Below are positions 52,614-61,633 of a DNA stretch of 64,000 nt, piece by piece. Position 1 is the stretch's first letter, and each line of letters opens with the position of its first letter. The stretch lies in the NCBI GenBank assembly GCA_902167325.1, contig LR632930.1:2294001-2358000 (forward strand), in the 5' to 3' direction. Position numbers and translations under genes: made by a program. The notes below the pieces were generated by a model. It was not told the DNA's origin. It worked only from the letters and a program-made list of their open reading frames with translations, and did no database searches. The DNA is from Chitinophaga pinensis. Lineage in GTDB: Bacteria; Bacteroidota; Bacteroidia; Chitinophagales; Chitinophagaceae.

Positions 52614-54539
52614 TTACATGAAGTGGTAGCGCACGAAAGCTTCCATGGCGGCGTACTTCTGGAGGCCCAGTTTGTCGTACATGTCCGCAGTGTTGGCGTT
52701 ACGCTCTTCAGCGCGCTGCCAGAACTCGCGGGCGTCGGCACCCTGGAAGGGAACTACGTCTTTCTGGCTCTGGTGGATGAAGATACCGAGGCGTTTCTGC
52801 ATGATCTGGTCGGGGCTCATGGGCACGGCCATTTCGATCTCGTGGATATCCCATTCCTGCCATGCGCCTTTGTACAGCCATACCCAGCAATCTTTCGCCC
52901 AATCGTCTTTTTTCACGATTTCGAGAGCGGCAAAGATCACGTCGAGGCAAACTTTATGGGTGCCATGCGGATCTGCGAGGTCGCCTGCGCAGTAGATCTG
53001 CTGGGGCTTCAGTTCGCGGAGCAGTTCCACTGTCAGCTTCACATCTTCAGGACCCATGGGTTTCTTTTCCACGAGGCCGGTTTCGTAGAAGGGCAGATTC
53101 TGGAAGTGCGCATGATCGTCACCCACGCCTACGTAGCGGCAGGTAGCCTTGGCTTCACCACGGCGGATCAGGCCTTTAATGGCACGGATCTCAGGCGTGT
53201 CTTTCTGGCTGGGCTTCTTGCTGGCGATGAAAGATTTCGCGTCTTCGAGGATCTGGGAGCTTTTGCTGCGGTCGATGTCGAACATGCCTTCGAAACCTAC
53301 GGCGAAGTCGATAAAGCGGAGTACAAACTCATCAGTTACTGCGATGTTGCCGGAAGTCTGGTAAGCTACATGCACATCGTGGCCCTGCTCGTGCAGGCGG
53401 ATGAAGGTGCCACCCATGGAGATGATATCATCATCGGGGTGCGGGCTGAAGATAAGGGCACGCTTCTGTGCAGGAGCGGAACGTTCCGGATGGTTCGGGA
53501 GCTGTGCACCGGGCTTGCCGCCGGGCCAGCCGGTAATGGTATCACGGATAGCGTTGAATTCCTTGATATTCAGCTCATATGCGGAACCGTACTGTACGAT
53601 CAGATCGTTCAGGCCGTTGTTATTATAATCCTTATCCGTGAGCATGAGGATGGGCTTGTTCAGCTTCAGCGCAAGGCTTGTTACTGCCTTGCGGGTAAGC
53701 AGGGGCGTCCATTCACAGTCGCCGGTGAGCCATGGTTCCTTGTTACGGGTAAGTTCGGCAGCAGCCTGCTCATCGATCACGAATTTGCAGTTGGGGTGCT
53801 GTTGGAGGAGGGAAGCGGGTACCTGATCGGTGCTGCTGCCTTCTACGGAGCGGCGTACGATTTTGGCTTTGTGCTGGCCCCAGGCGAGGAGGATTACCTT
53901 CTTAGCCTTCATGATGGTGCCGATGCCGGCGGTAATGGCCAAACGGGGCACCTGGCTCATGTTGGAGAACTCGTATGCATTGGCGAGGCGGGTGCTGTTA
54001 TCCAGCGTTACGAGGCGGGTGTGGGAGTTCACATTGGAGCCTGGCTCGTTGAAGCCGATGTGGCCGTTGTTACCGATACCCAGGATCTGGATGTCGATAC
54101 CGCCAACCGTTTCGATCTTACGCTCGTAAGCCTCCGCGTACTGCTTGATCTGCTCTTTGGGAACAGTGCCGTCGGGGATATTGTAATTCTCGGTGGGAAT
54201 GTCGATGTGATTGAACAAATGCTCTTTCATAAACCGGTTGTAGCTCTGAAGGGCGTCCGGCTCAATAGGGTAGTACTCGTCGAGGTTAAAGGTTACCACG
54301 TTTTTAAAGCTCAGTCCTTCTTCTTTGTGGAGGCGAACCAGCTCTGCATAAAGGTACTTCGGAGTGGATCCGGTGGCAAGACCTAATACGGCAGGTTCGT
54401 TAGCGGCCTGCTTTTCACGTATAAGAGCAGCGATCTCCCTGGCTACGGCTTTAGAGCCTTCCTTCGCGTCAGGGTGGATGTCCACGGAAATCTGTTCGAA
54501 ACTGTCGATCAGTTCAATTTCCTGGTGATTGATGGTCAT
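52614..54539 (-). CDS. nagB: Glucosamine-6-phosphate deaminase fused to a PIG-L/LmbE deacetylase-like domain
   Basis: From the ATG at 54539 the protein has 641 residues. The N-terminal half (about 1-290) is NagB-like: GLATGSTPKYLYAEL, FNLDEYYPI and GIGNNGHIGFNEPGS. A C-terminal PIG-L/LmbE domain starts near residue 360 with the zinc motif HPDDD at residues 367-371 and a later DPHGTH. NagB turns glucosamine-6-phosphate into fructose-6-phosphate and ammonia; LmbE-type domains remove N-acetyl groups from GlcNAc derivatives. A combined deacetylase-deaminase is therefore plausible. An in-frame extension to 54698 shows no homology. Confidence 0.9.
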   Translation of the reverse strand: MTINHQEIELIDSFEQISVDIHPDAKEGSKAVAREIAALIREKQAANEPAVLGLATGSTPKYLYAELVRLHKEEGLSFKNVVTFNLDEYYPIEPDALQSYNRFMKEHLFNHIDIPTENYNIPDGTVPKEQIKQYAEAYERKIETVGGIDIQILGIGNNGHIGFNEPGSNVNSHTRLVTLDNSTRLANAYEFSNMSQVPRLAITAGIGTIMKAKKVILLAWGQHKAKIVRRSVEGSSTDQVPASLLQQHPNCKFVIDEQAAAELTRNKEPWLTGDCEWTPLLTRKAVTSLALKLNKPILMLTDKDYNNNGLNDLIVQYGSAYELNIKEFNAIRDTITGWPGGKPGAQLPNHPERSAPAQKRALIFSPHPDDDIISMGGTFIRLHEQGHDVHVAYQTSGNIAVTDEFVLRFIDFAVGFEGMFDIDRSKSSQILEDAKSFIASKKPSQKDTPEIRAIKGLIRRGEAKATCRYVGVGDDHAHFQNLPFYETGLVEKKPMGPEDVKLTVELLRELKPQQIYCAGDLADPHGTHKVCLDVIFAALEIVKKDDWAKDCWVWLYKGAWQEWDIHEIEMAVPMSPDQIMQKRLGIFIHQSQKDVVPFQGADAREFWQRAEERNANTADMYDKLGLQKYAAMEAFVRYHFM

Positions 54540-54556
54540 TGTTCTGTTTTTTAATG

Positions 54557-54570
54557 CGTTTTCAAAAACG
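54557..54570. promoter_or_regulatory. Palindromic site just upstream of the nagB fusion gene
   Basis: CGTTTTCAAAAACG is an inverted repeat with 6-base arms and a 2-base centre, 18 bases before the start codon at 54539. It may be an operator; the cognate regulator is unknown. Confidence 0.4.
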
Positions 54571-54795
54571 AGCCGGAAAATTAAATAAAATACAGGGAAT
54601 GTTATTGAAAATTTATGATTAACTATTTCCGGCCCCGTTTCTTCTTCATAAATCCAAACGCATGGCTGTTCCGTAATTACTATCAACCTCCTGTTCACAA
54701 GCGGCAGACTGCCTCCCTTCCGGGACAGTCACCGGGCAGGCAGCTAACCCTCAATAACCAGTCAGTAACCAATCATTTATAACCAAAACCTTAAT

Positions 54796-55203
54796 ATGAA
54801 TAAACTGATCCTTTTGGCAGCCAGTGCCACCTTCCTGCTGGGAACGGGTATTTCTCAACATGTAAGGTCCGGCCCGCCGGTTACCACTTCCGAAAGGGAA
54901 GCCAAATGGATTAAATCCAGAACAGGGGCATGGGCCGCACATAAAGACGGCAAAAGCTACTGGTATAAACTGGATAAGAATGCCCGCCTCTGGTGGAGTC
55001 CCAATGGCCGCGACTGGTCGGAAGTTGCAGAAGGCATGTGGGCCGATAAGCAGAATAAATGGCTGAAAATAGGGGAAGGGAAGCTGTGGTGGACGAACGA
55101 TGATGGTAAAAACTTTGAAGAAGTGCCCGAATGGAAATGGCAGGGCCCCCGCGGGGAATGGTACAAATTCGATGCGAAATGGACCCTTTGGGTCACCAGA
55201 TAA
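54796..55203 (+). CDS. Tryptophan-rich secreted protein
   Basis: A 135-residue protein with a signal peptide (MNKLILLAASATFLLGTGIS). The mature part holds 15 tryptophans, among them two LWW pairs. It appears to contain two related repeats: LWWSPNGRDWSEV and LWWTNDDGKNFEEV, each resembling the Asp-box turn (S/T-x-D-x-G-x-x-W) of beta-propellers. I recognise no family. It stands between an amino-sugar gene and a hexosaminidase gene and is transcribed against both. Aromatic-rich surfaces often bind glycans, but that role is inferred. Confidence 0.75.
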   Translation: MNKLILLAASATFLLGTGISQHVRSGPPVTTSEREAKWIKSRTGAWAAHKDGKSYWYKLDKNARLWWSPNGRDWSEVAEGMWADKQNKWLKIGEGKLWWTNDDGKNFEEVPEWKWQGPRGEWYKFDAKWTLWVTR

Positions 55204-55299
55204 AAATATTCACAGCGTCATAGGGAATATTATTCATTGAGTCACGAATAGCATACAGATGAAGAAACAAGTCCGCCGCTCTTGAACGGTGGTCGGAAA

Positions 55300-55332
55300 G
55301 AAAAAAGCCGGATCGTAAGATCCGGCTTTTTC
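55300..55332. terminator. Bidirectional terminator
   Basis: A perfect 13-base inverted repeat AAAAAGCCGGATC with GATCCGGCTTTTT (55302-55314 with 55319-55331) and a 4-base loop, between the Trp-rich gene and the end of the GH20 gene. Confidence 0.88.
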
Positions 55333-55333
55333 A

Positions 55334-57631
55334 TTATTGCACGATCAGTTCGTCTATAAAGAGCCATGCAGGCTCTCCTTTACCCGGTGCCCCATCTGGA
55401 ATCCTGTCCAGTGCGCGGAGGGTGAACTTCACATACCGGCCTTTCACATCAGTGAGCGCCACACGCCAGCGTACAATGCCATTGCCACCCGGCTCTTTCC
55501 GCAGCAGCACTTCTTTGTAATGCTTCCCGTCTTCCGAAACATCCACCCGCATTTCTTTGGGCGGATAAATCCATTGTTCACGGTTGGCAAGGTAGTTGAG
55601 TCCCACCTGCGTAATTTGTGTGCTGTCGCCCAGATCAACCACTGCTACGGCCGTGCCTCCGCTCCATGCGGTCCACTGGTTGTCGTTGAACTCCGGCACA
55701 CCTTCTATCCCGTTTACAAGGGTAAAAGCGCCCGGGTTATAGTTCTGGTGCGGCGTACGCGGCAGTTCCGGCGTTCTGCCCAGCGCCTTGTGAAAGAGGA
55801 ACCGTTGCTGCCATTCGTTGCCGTAAGGCTTGCTGTTCTGCAGCACAATAGCCCGGATGGTGCCGGTTTGGGTTACCGGGATGGGACCGGTATAGGCAGT
55901 GGCATGCATATCAGGTGCCGAGCTGTCTGTCGTAAAAACGACCTTCCCGCCTTCAAGTTTAGCATCGAGGCGAACCTGTACACCGTTTTTGCCATTGCTC
56001 TCAACGGTAGGGCGCACTTCAAATACATGTTTGGCATAATTCACGCCTTTCTTCTCGAGGCGGGGAAGGTGATGCTTCAGCCTGTCGAGGAAGCCGTCGT
56101 AATCCTTCTTCTCTTTGGGCGACCACAATACTTCCGCCAGCGCTACCGCACGGGGATATACCATGTATTCCGCATGTTCGGGACTGCCGATATATTCCGT
56201 CCAAAGGTTGGCCTGCGCCCCTTTGATGTATGATGCTTCTTTTGGTGAAAGCCCTTCGGGTACCGGGTCATAACCATACACCTTGCTTACGGGCGTAAAA
56301 CCGCCGATGGCGAGGGGCTCATTCTTCCCTTGCGACTGGTAATGATCGAAATACACGAAGCCGCCGGGTGTCATAATAACATCGTGATGCTGCTTAGCCG
56401 CTGCTATGCCGCCTTCGATACCCCGCCAGCTCATAACAGTAGCGTTGGGGGCAAGGCCTCCTTCGAGGATCTCATCCCAGCCAATGATCTGACGGCCTTT
56501 TTCATTCAGCCACTTTTCCATCCGGCGGATGAAATAGCTCTGAAGGGCATGGCCGTCTTTAAGGCCTTCCGCTTTCATACGGGCCTGGCATTTGGGGCAT
56601 TTGTCCCAGCGCACCTTGGGGCATTCATCGCCCCCGATGTGGATGTAGGTGGAAGGGAAGAGAATCATCACTTCTTCCAGTACGTTTTGCAGGAACAGGA
56701 AAGTGGAATCATTACCTGCGCAGAACACATCGTCGAGCACGCCCCATTTGGTGCCTACTGCATACGGTCCGCCGGTGCATCCGAGGTTGGGATATGCTGC
56801 GAGTGCTGCGAGGGCATGGCCCGGCATTTCTATTTCGGGGATCACGGTTACATGGCGTTCCGCAGCGTAAGCCACAACTTCCTTGATATCTTCCTGCGTA
56901 TAAAAGCCGCCGTATGGTTTGCCATCGAATTTATTGTCGGCATAGCGGCCTTCCATGGTTTCTTTCCTTCTGCTGGCGATCTCCTGCAGTTTGGGGTAGC
57001 GCTTGATTTCGATACGCCAGCCCTGATCGTCTGTCAGGTGCCAGTGGAAGGTATTCATTTTGTGCATCGCCAGCAGGTCGATGTACTTTTTAACGAAGGT
57101 AACGGGGAAGAAGTGGCGGCACACATCGAGGTGGAGACCTCTGTATCCAAAACGCGGCTGGTCGGAGATGTTGACGCCCGGCAGCCAATAGGCTGGGGCT
57201 GATTGCACAGGCATCAGCTGAATGAGGGTTTGCATGCCGTAAAAAGTACCGGCTGCATCGTCTCCCTCGATCGTCACGAGGTCTTTCCCGACTTTGAGGT
57301 TATACGCTTCTGCTATGGCCTTTTCCCCGGCAGGACGGGTGCTGAACACGATGGCGTTCATGCTGCCGCTGTCTTTCACCTGTAACTCGAAACCGCTGAG
57401 GGAGCTGAACCACTCGTTGAAGAGCCTGGCTGTTTGCCGGTCGGCCTCGGTGGCTGCCACCAGTACGGTTTGTTTATCTAGCAGGAATGAGTCTGCCGTT
57501 TCAGTGAGCTTTGCGGGCAGGGGAATGAGCTGGATGAGCGTTTTAGGCGCCGCACCTTCCGGCCCGCGGGTATTGCAGGCAGCAAGTCCCGCAAGGGCGA
57601 ATAATGAAAGGAATACCGTTTTAATGGTCAT
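55334..57631 (-). CDS. Beta-N-acetylhexosaminidase, GH20, lipoprotein
   Basis: From the ATG at 57631 the enzyme has 765 residues and a lipobox (ALAGLAAC). It has a GH20 N-terminal domain, then the catalytic barrel with HWHLTDDQGWRIEI and the catalytic pair D335-E336 in HIGGDECPKV. A C-terminal beta domain and a discoidin-like domain end the protein. It removes terminal beta-linked GlcNAc or GalNAc from glycans. It lies 20 bases after a terminator hairpin that ends the GH92 transcript. Confidence 0.93.
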   Translation of the reverse strand: MTIKTVFLSLFALAGLAACNTRGPEGAAPKTLIQLIPLPAKLTETADSFLLDKQTVLVAATEADRQTARLFNEWFSSLSGFELQVKDSGSMNAIVFSTRPAGEKAIAEAYNLKVGKDLVTIEGDDAAGTFYGMQTLIQLMPVQSAPAYWLPGVNISDQPRFGYRGLHLDVCRHFFPVTFVKKYIDLLAMHKMNTFHWHLTDDQGWRIEIKRYPKLQEIASRRKETMEGRYADNKFDGKPYGGFYTQEDIKEVVAYAAERHVTVIPEIEMPGHALAALAAYPNLGCTGGPYAVGTKWGVLDDVFCAGNDSTFLFLQNVLEEVMILFPSTYIHIGGDECPKVRWDKCPKCQARMKAEGLKDGHALQSYFIRRMEKWLNEKGRQIIGWDEILEGGLAPNATVMSWRGIEGGIAAAKQHHDVIMTPGGFVYFDHYQSQGKNEPLAIGGFTPVSKVYGYDPVPEGLSPKEASYIKGAQANLWTEYIGSPEHAEYMVYPRAVALAEVLWSPKEKKDYDGFLDRLKHHLPRLEKKGVNYAKHVFEVRPTVESNGKNGVQVRLDAKLEGGKVVFTTDSSAPDMHATAYTGPIPVTQTGTIRAIVLQNSKPYGNEWQQRFLFHKALGRTPELPRTPHQNYNPGAFTLVNGIEGVPEFNDNQWTAWSGGTAVAVVDLGDSTQITQVGLNYLANREQWIYPPKEMRVDVSEDGKHYKEVLLRKEPGGNGIVRWRVALTDVKGRYVKFTLRALDRIPDGAPGKGEPAWLFIDELIVQ

Positions 57632-57650
57632 GTCTGTAATGGTCTTGTCC

Positions 57651-57679
57651 AAAAAAAATGGGAGGAATCAATCCTCCCA
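57651..57679 (-). terminator. Terminator between GH92 and GH20 genes
   Basis: TGGGAGGA pairs with TCCTCCCA (57659-57666 with 57672-57679), then eight T on the minus strand. It lies 5 bases beyond the GH92 stop and only 20 bases before the GH20 ATG. Confidence 0.8.
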
Positions 57680-57684
57680 AATTA

Positions 57685-60612
57685 CTATTCTATAATGATT
57701 TCATCTGCAAAAATATGACCGTGTTCTCCTTTACCGGGATGCCAGTCGGGGATCACACCGATCGATTTTGCCACCACCTTCACGTAACGCGCTTTGGCGT
57801 TTACAGGAAAGCTCAGCGTTTGGAGGAAGCTGCCGTATTCACGCTCGGAAAATTCGTTCTTCACCACACCGGCGGGTTTGAATTGCTTCCCGTCGTCAGA
57901 AAGGAAGAACTCCACCTGCGAAGGATACCAGATCCACGAACCGAGATCCTGCAATACACCAAGGCCCAGTTTGTGCAGCTGGCGCGGTGCCTTCAGATCC
58001 ACAATCGCTTCCAGATCACCAGGATAATGGCTTTGCCATGCACCAAGGCGGAAATCTTCCAGCCCGCGGATACCATCTATCAGTCCATCCGGACCACCCG
58101 CAGTGAATTGCGGATGGATCTTAGACAACACCTGTATGGTTTTGTCGGTAGGGATGAGGTAGAAAGGCGTTTGCATCACCTGGCTGAACTTACCATTGCG
58201 GAAGGCTACGGCTTTGAGGCGCGCGGATTGCTTCAGTGTAATGGGACCAGTGTATTTATGGGATTTGTTATCAGGCGTGCTGCCATCGAGCGTGTAGTAA
58301 ATGATGGTATTGGGTTCCACTGCTTTCAGCGTTACCTGCATGGAATACTTGAAACGGTCGGACGCGGAAACTGCATAAGGCACTGCCACGATAAGATCTT
58401 CGGTAATGGCACTTACAGGAACGTTGGCGCCTGTTGCCCATGTTTTATCGGGTGTACCAATCATATCGAACGTCATTTCACCGCCCGCCATGATGGTGCT
58501 GTGAGGGACGGCGGAGATGCGGAGATTTTCTGTTTTGCCATCTTCGCTTTTCACACTCACGCCTTTCACATAAAAGTTTTTCGGGCTGAGGTTACGGGCT
58601 TTGATGGTGAAGGTTTTGCCACTTTCGAGGTGGATCTTCACTTCATCGAAAGTGGGCGTGCCGATGGCATACTGCCCGTCGCCGGGGCGCACGGGGTAAA
58701 TGCCCATAGCGCTCATGATATACCAGGCGCTCATCTGGCCGCAGTCTTCGTTGCCGCTTAAGCCATCAGGCGCATTGTGGTACATGGTGTTCATTACCTG
58801 GTGGATCAGTTCCTGTGTTCTCCAGGGCTGGCCTGCGTAGTTGAAGAGGTAAGCGATGTGGTGGCTGGGTTCGTTACCATGGGCATACTGACCGATAAGG
58901 CCGGTAATATCGCTCTGGTGGCGGCCGGAGAGCTTGTCTTCCGTAGAGAAAAGATGATTCAGTTTGTCAATGAATTTATCTCTTCCGCCATTCAGTTTCA
59001 TCAGTCCGCTTACGTCTTGCGGGGCGTAAAAGCTATATTGCCAGCTGTTGGCTTCGGTGAAGTAGTTGTTGACTTCCGTGGGTATGAAAGGTGTCATCCA
59101 GCGGCCGCCGATCTTACCGCGCATGAAACCGGTAGAAGCGTCGTAGATGTTTTTGTATGATTGTGCGCGGCGCATGTAGCGGTCATACACTTCTGTATCT
59201 CCGAGCATTTTGCCCATCTGTGCAATGCACCAGTCGTCGTACGAGTATTCCAGTGTGCGGGATACGGATTCCGGCTGCGTATCCATGCTGAGGTAGCCCT
59301 GGCGGATGTAGTCCTGCATACCGAAGCGGGTACCTTCCGCATAGCTGCGCATGGCTTCCAGCGCGTATTTGGAATCGAATCCGCGGATGCCTTTCTGGTA
59401 AGCGTCCACGATCACGGGTACCGAGTGGTAGCCGATCATGCAGAAGGTTTCGTTGCCGCTCAGTTCCCATACGGGAAGCATACCGCCGTTTTTATATTGG
59501 CCGAGGAAGGTATTGATCCAGTCGTTGGTTTTATGCTGGTTAATGATGGTCATGAGCGGGTGCAGCGCGCGGTGTGTGTCCCACAAACTGAACACGCTGT
59601 AGTTCTCGAAACCTTCTGCTTTATGGATCTTCAGGTCGGTACCGCGGTACTGGCCGTCCACATCCATGTACAGATTGGGATTGAGGCAGGCGTGATAGAG
59701 GGCGGAGTAGAACATGGTTTGCTGATCTTCCGTACCGCCTTTCACTTCAATCTTACCCAGTTCTTTATTCCAGGCGCTGGTGGCAGCGGCAAGGGTACCG
59801 TCGAAGTCGAAGCCGGGCATTTCCGCATCGAGGTTCCTGAGAGCACCCTCTTCACTCACGCCACTGATGGCTACTTTAACGAGCAGCGGCTGCTGAACGT
59901 CGAAGGTAAAGTATGCTTTGATATTACGGCCTTCCGCCTCGTTCATTTTGCCTTTGGCAGTATCACCGAGGGCAACGGTATGACTGCGGAAGGGACGGCT
60001 GAACTTCATCGCGAAGAACAATATCTGTTCCTTCGCCCAACTGGTAGAAACGCGCATGCCTACCACGGTAGAGTCGTTGATTACTTTCAGGCTGGAATGC
60101 TTTACGATATCGCGGTGGTAGAGGTCGAGCAATACATGGCCTTCTTTCGCGGAAGCAGGGAATTCGTATTTGTGGAGTCCAACGCGTTTAGTGGCGGTGA
60201 GACTGGCGCGGATGTCATATTTGTCGAGCTTTACGCTGTAGAAGCCGGCATAGGCTTTTTCGTTGGCGTGAGAGAAGGGTGAAGCGTAGGCTTCGTTGTT
60301 CCAGGCAGGCTGGCCGGTAACGGGCATGAGGAGTACATCGCAGTAATCTTCAATGCCGGTGCCGCTGAGGTGTGTGTGGGAGAAACCATACATCACGGAA
60401 TCGGTGTAATGATATCCGGAGCAGCCGTCCCAGCCTTTCAGGCGTGTATCCGGACTAAGCTGAACCATGCCGAAGGGCATGCTGGGGCCGGGGTAGGTAT
60501 GCCCGTGGCCACCTGTGCCGATAAAGGGATTTACTTTATGCGCATAGTCTTTTTGCTGTGCATGCGCAACAGATGCCAGCCCTACGGCCAGCAATACCAT
60601 CCATTTTTTCAT
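57685..60612 (-). CDS. GH92 alpha-mannosidase, secreted
   Basis: A 975-residue enzyme with a signal peptide (MKKWMVLLAVGLASVAHAQ) and the GH92 opening NPFIGTGGHGHTYPGPSMPF, followed by GCSGYHYTDSVMYGFSHTHL. The central (alpha/alpha)6 barrel contains GNEDCGQMSAWYIMSAMGIY. A C-terminal chitobiase-like beta domain and a discoidin-like domain follow. GH92 enzymes are calcium-dependent exo-alpha-mannosidases that trim high-mannose N-glycans. A LacI-type palindrome lies about 83 bases upstream. Confidence 0.95.
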   Translation of the reverse strand: MKKWMVLLAVGLASVAHAQQKDYAHKVNPFIGTGGHGHTYPGPSMPFGMVQLSPDTRLKGWDGCSGYHYTDSVMYGFSHTHLSGTGIEDYCDVLLMPVTGQPAWNNEAYASPFSHANEKAYAGFYSVKLDKYDIRASLTATKRVGLHKYEFPASAKEGHVLLDLYHRDIVKHSSLKVINDSTVVGMRVSTSWAKEQILFFAMKFSRPFRSHTVALGDTAKGKMNEAEGRNIKAYFTFDVQQPLLVKVAISGVSEEGALRNLDAEMPGFDFDGTLAAATSAWNKELGKIEVKGGTEDQQTMFYSALYHACLNPNLYMDVDGQYRGTDLKIHKAEGFENYSVFSLWDTHRALHPLMTIINQHKTNDWINTFLGQYKNGGMLPVWELSGNETFCMIGYHSVPVIVDAYQKGIRGFDSKYALEAMRSYAEGTRFGMQDYIRQGYLSMDTQPESVSRTLEYSYDDWCIAQMGKMLGDTEVYDRYMRRAQSYKNIYDASTGFMRGKIGGRWMTPFIPTEVNNYFTEANSWQYSFYAPQDVSGLMKLNGGRDKFIDKLNHLFSTEDKLSGRHQSDITGLIGQYAHGNEPSHHIAYLFNYAGQPWRTQELIHQVMNTMYHNAPDGLSGNEDCGQMSAWYIMSAMGIYPVRPGDGQYAIGTPTFDEVKIHLESGKTFTIKARNLSPKNFYVKGVSVKSEDGKTENLRISAVPHSTIMAGGEMTFDMIGTPDKTWATGANVPVSAITEDLIVAVPYAVSASDRFKYSMQVTLKAVEPNTIIYYTLDGSTPDNKSHKYTGPITLKQSARLKAVAFRNGKFSQVMQTPFYLIPTDKTIQVLSKIHPQFTAGGPDGLIDGIRGLEDFRLGAWQSHYPGDLEAIVDLKAPRQLHKLGLGVLQDLGSWIWYPSQVEFFLSDDGKQFKPAGVVKNEFSEREYGSFLQTLSFPVNAKARYVKVVAKSIGVIPDWHPGKGEHGHIFADEIIIE

Positions 60613-60694
60613 TCACTGTTTTTTTTAAATCCACCCGCCGGTGCCATGGCATAAAAGAAGCCCGGTCGGAAAAAGCTAAAATACAGAAAATGAT

Positions 60695-60714
60695 TCGCTA
60701 AAACGTTTTAGTGA
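60695..60714. promoter_or_regulatory. LacI-family-type operator upstream of GH92
   Basis: CTAAAACGTTTTAG (60698-60711) is a perfect 14-base palindrome with a central CG, extended by further matching bases to 60695 and 60714. Central-CG palindromes of this kind are bound by LacI/GalR-family repressors. It lies 83 bases ahead of the GH92 start. No LacI gene is in the window. Confidence 0.65.
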
Positions 60715-60746
60715 TCTGAAAAATGATGAATGGAGGGGAGGGCATA

Positions 60747-60774
60747 AAAAAACCTCCGGTCGATTTCCGGAGGC
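60747..60774 (-). terminator. Terminator after the EEP-family hydrolase gene
   Basis: CCTCCGG (60754-60760) pairs with CCGGAGG (60768-60774), followed on the minus strand by seven T. It separates this transcript from GH92. Confidence 0.8.
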
Positions 60775-60798
60775 TTCACATTATTGTTTATCAAAAGA

Positions 60799-61575
60799 TT
60801 ATTTAATCAGTAGTTCCGCGATCACCGGGCGATGGTCGGAAGCAACGGTTTCTTCCACTACTTCCGCCTTGCTCACATGCCAGCGGCCTTTTCCCGACAG
60901 CAGGATGTAATCCAGCTTCTGCGTAGGCTTATCGGAAGGCCAGGTGGGGCCCAGCTTCTCCGTTGCGTCGGAGAAATGAGCTTTCAGCTGGGTGATTTCT
61001 TTCGACGCCGGCAGGGCGTTCAGGTCACCTGCGAGGATCATGGGAACGGTGGAGCGCTGGAGCTGCCCCAGTACCAGCTGGATCTGCGCGAGGCGGTCTG
61101 TTGGGTCTTCCAGATGATCAAGGTGGGCACTGGCGAAGCGGAGGAGGCTATCGCCCGGTAGTTGTACCGTTACCACCGCGGCCGAGCGTGGCTCACCGTC
61201 TTTCCCTTTGGAAGGCAGGGCAAGGGTGTAGGCCGATTGAATGGGGTATCGTGAAAGTATCCCGTTGCCATAGCCGCCACCGTCGAAGTCCATGGCTTTA
61301 CCAAAATAGATGTACATACCCGTGGCATCTGCCAGTTCTTTCAGAATATCGGCATTACCGATGCGGTTGGTAGCGGAGTCCACTTCCTGCAGGGCAACCA
61401 GATCGGGATTGGTAGCGAGTATCACGGTGGCAATGCCCTGGATGTCCAGCTTGCCGCTCATGTTCTCTGCATGATGGATGTTATAGGTCATTACCTTGAT
61501 GACCTGGCCCTGTACCTGCGCTTTTGCGGTAAGCGCGCCAACCGAGAAAATCAGATATAGAATAATTCGCTGCAT
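60799..61575 (-). CDS. Secreted endonuclease/exonuclease/phosphatase-family hydrolase
   Basis: A 258-residue protein with a signal peptide (MQRIILYLIFSVGALTAKAQ). EEP-fold motifs are present: VMTYNIHHAEN, ALQEVDSATNR, LAGDLNALPAS and the C-terminal SDHRPVIAEL. Such enzymes hydrolyse phosphodiesters or phospholipids. The substrate is unknown; it is in a glycan-processing neighbourhood and follows a phosphodiesterase gene by 58 bases. Confidence 0.88.
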   Translation of the reverse strand: MQRIILYLIFSVGALTAKAQVQGQVIKVMTYNIHHAENMSGKLDIQGIATVILATNPDLVALQEVDSATNRIGNADILKELADATGMYIYFGKAMDFDGGGYGNGILSRYPIQSAYTLALPSKGKDGEPRSAAVVTVQLPGDSLLRFASAHLDHLEDPTDRLAQIQLVLGQLQRSTVPMILAGDLNALPASKEITQLKAHFSDATEKLGPTWPSDKPTQKLDYILLSGKGRWHVSKAEVVEETVASDHRPVIAELLIK

Positions 61576-61633
61576 ACAGTGGTTAAAAGGGATCCGGCGG
61601 ATCGGCGCATGGCCGCGTTCTGCCGGATCGCAA

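Noticed and set aside
52623..54386. 587-residue plus-strand open frame
   Set aside because: It is the shadow of the NagB-PIG-L fusion, which carries full active-site motifs.
60838..60860. Further LacI-type or regulatory palindrome in the EEP-family gene
   Set aside because: No symmetrical site was found on inspection; the resemblance was only in base composition.
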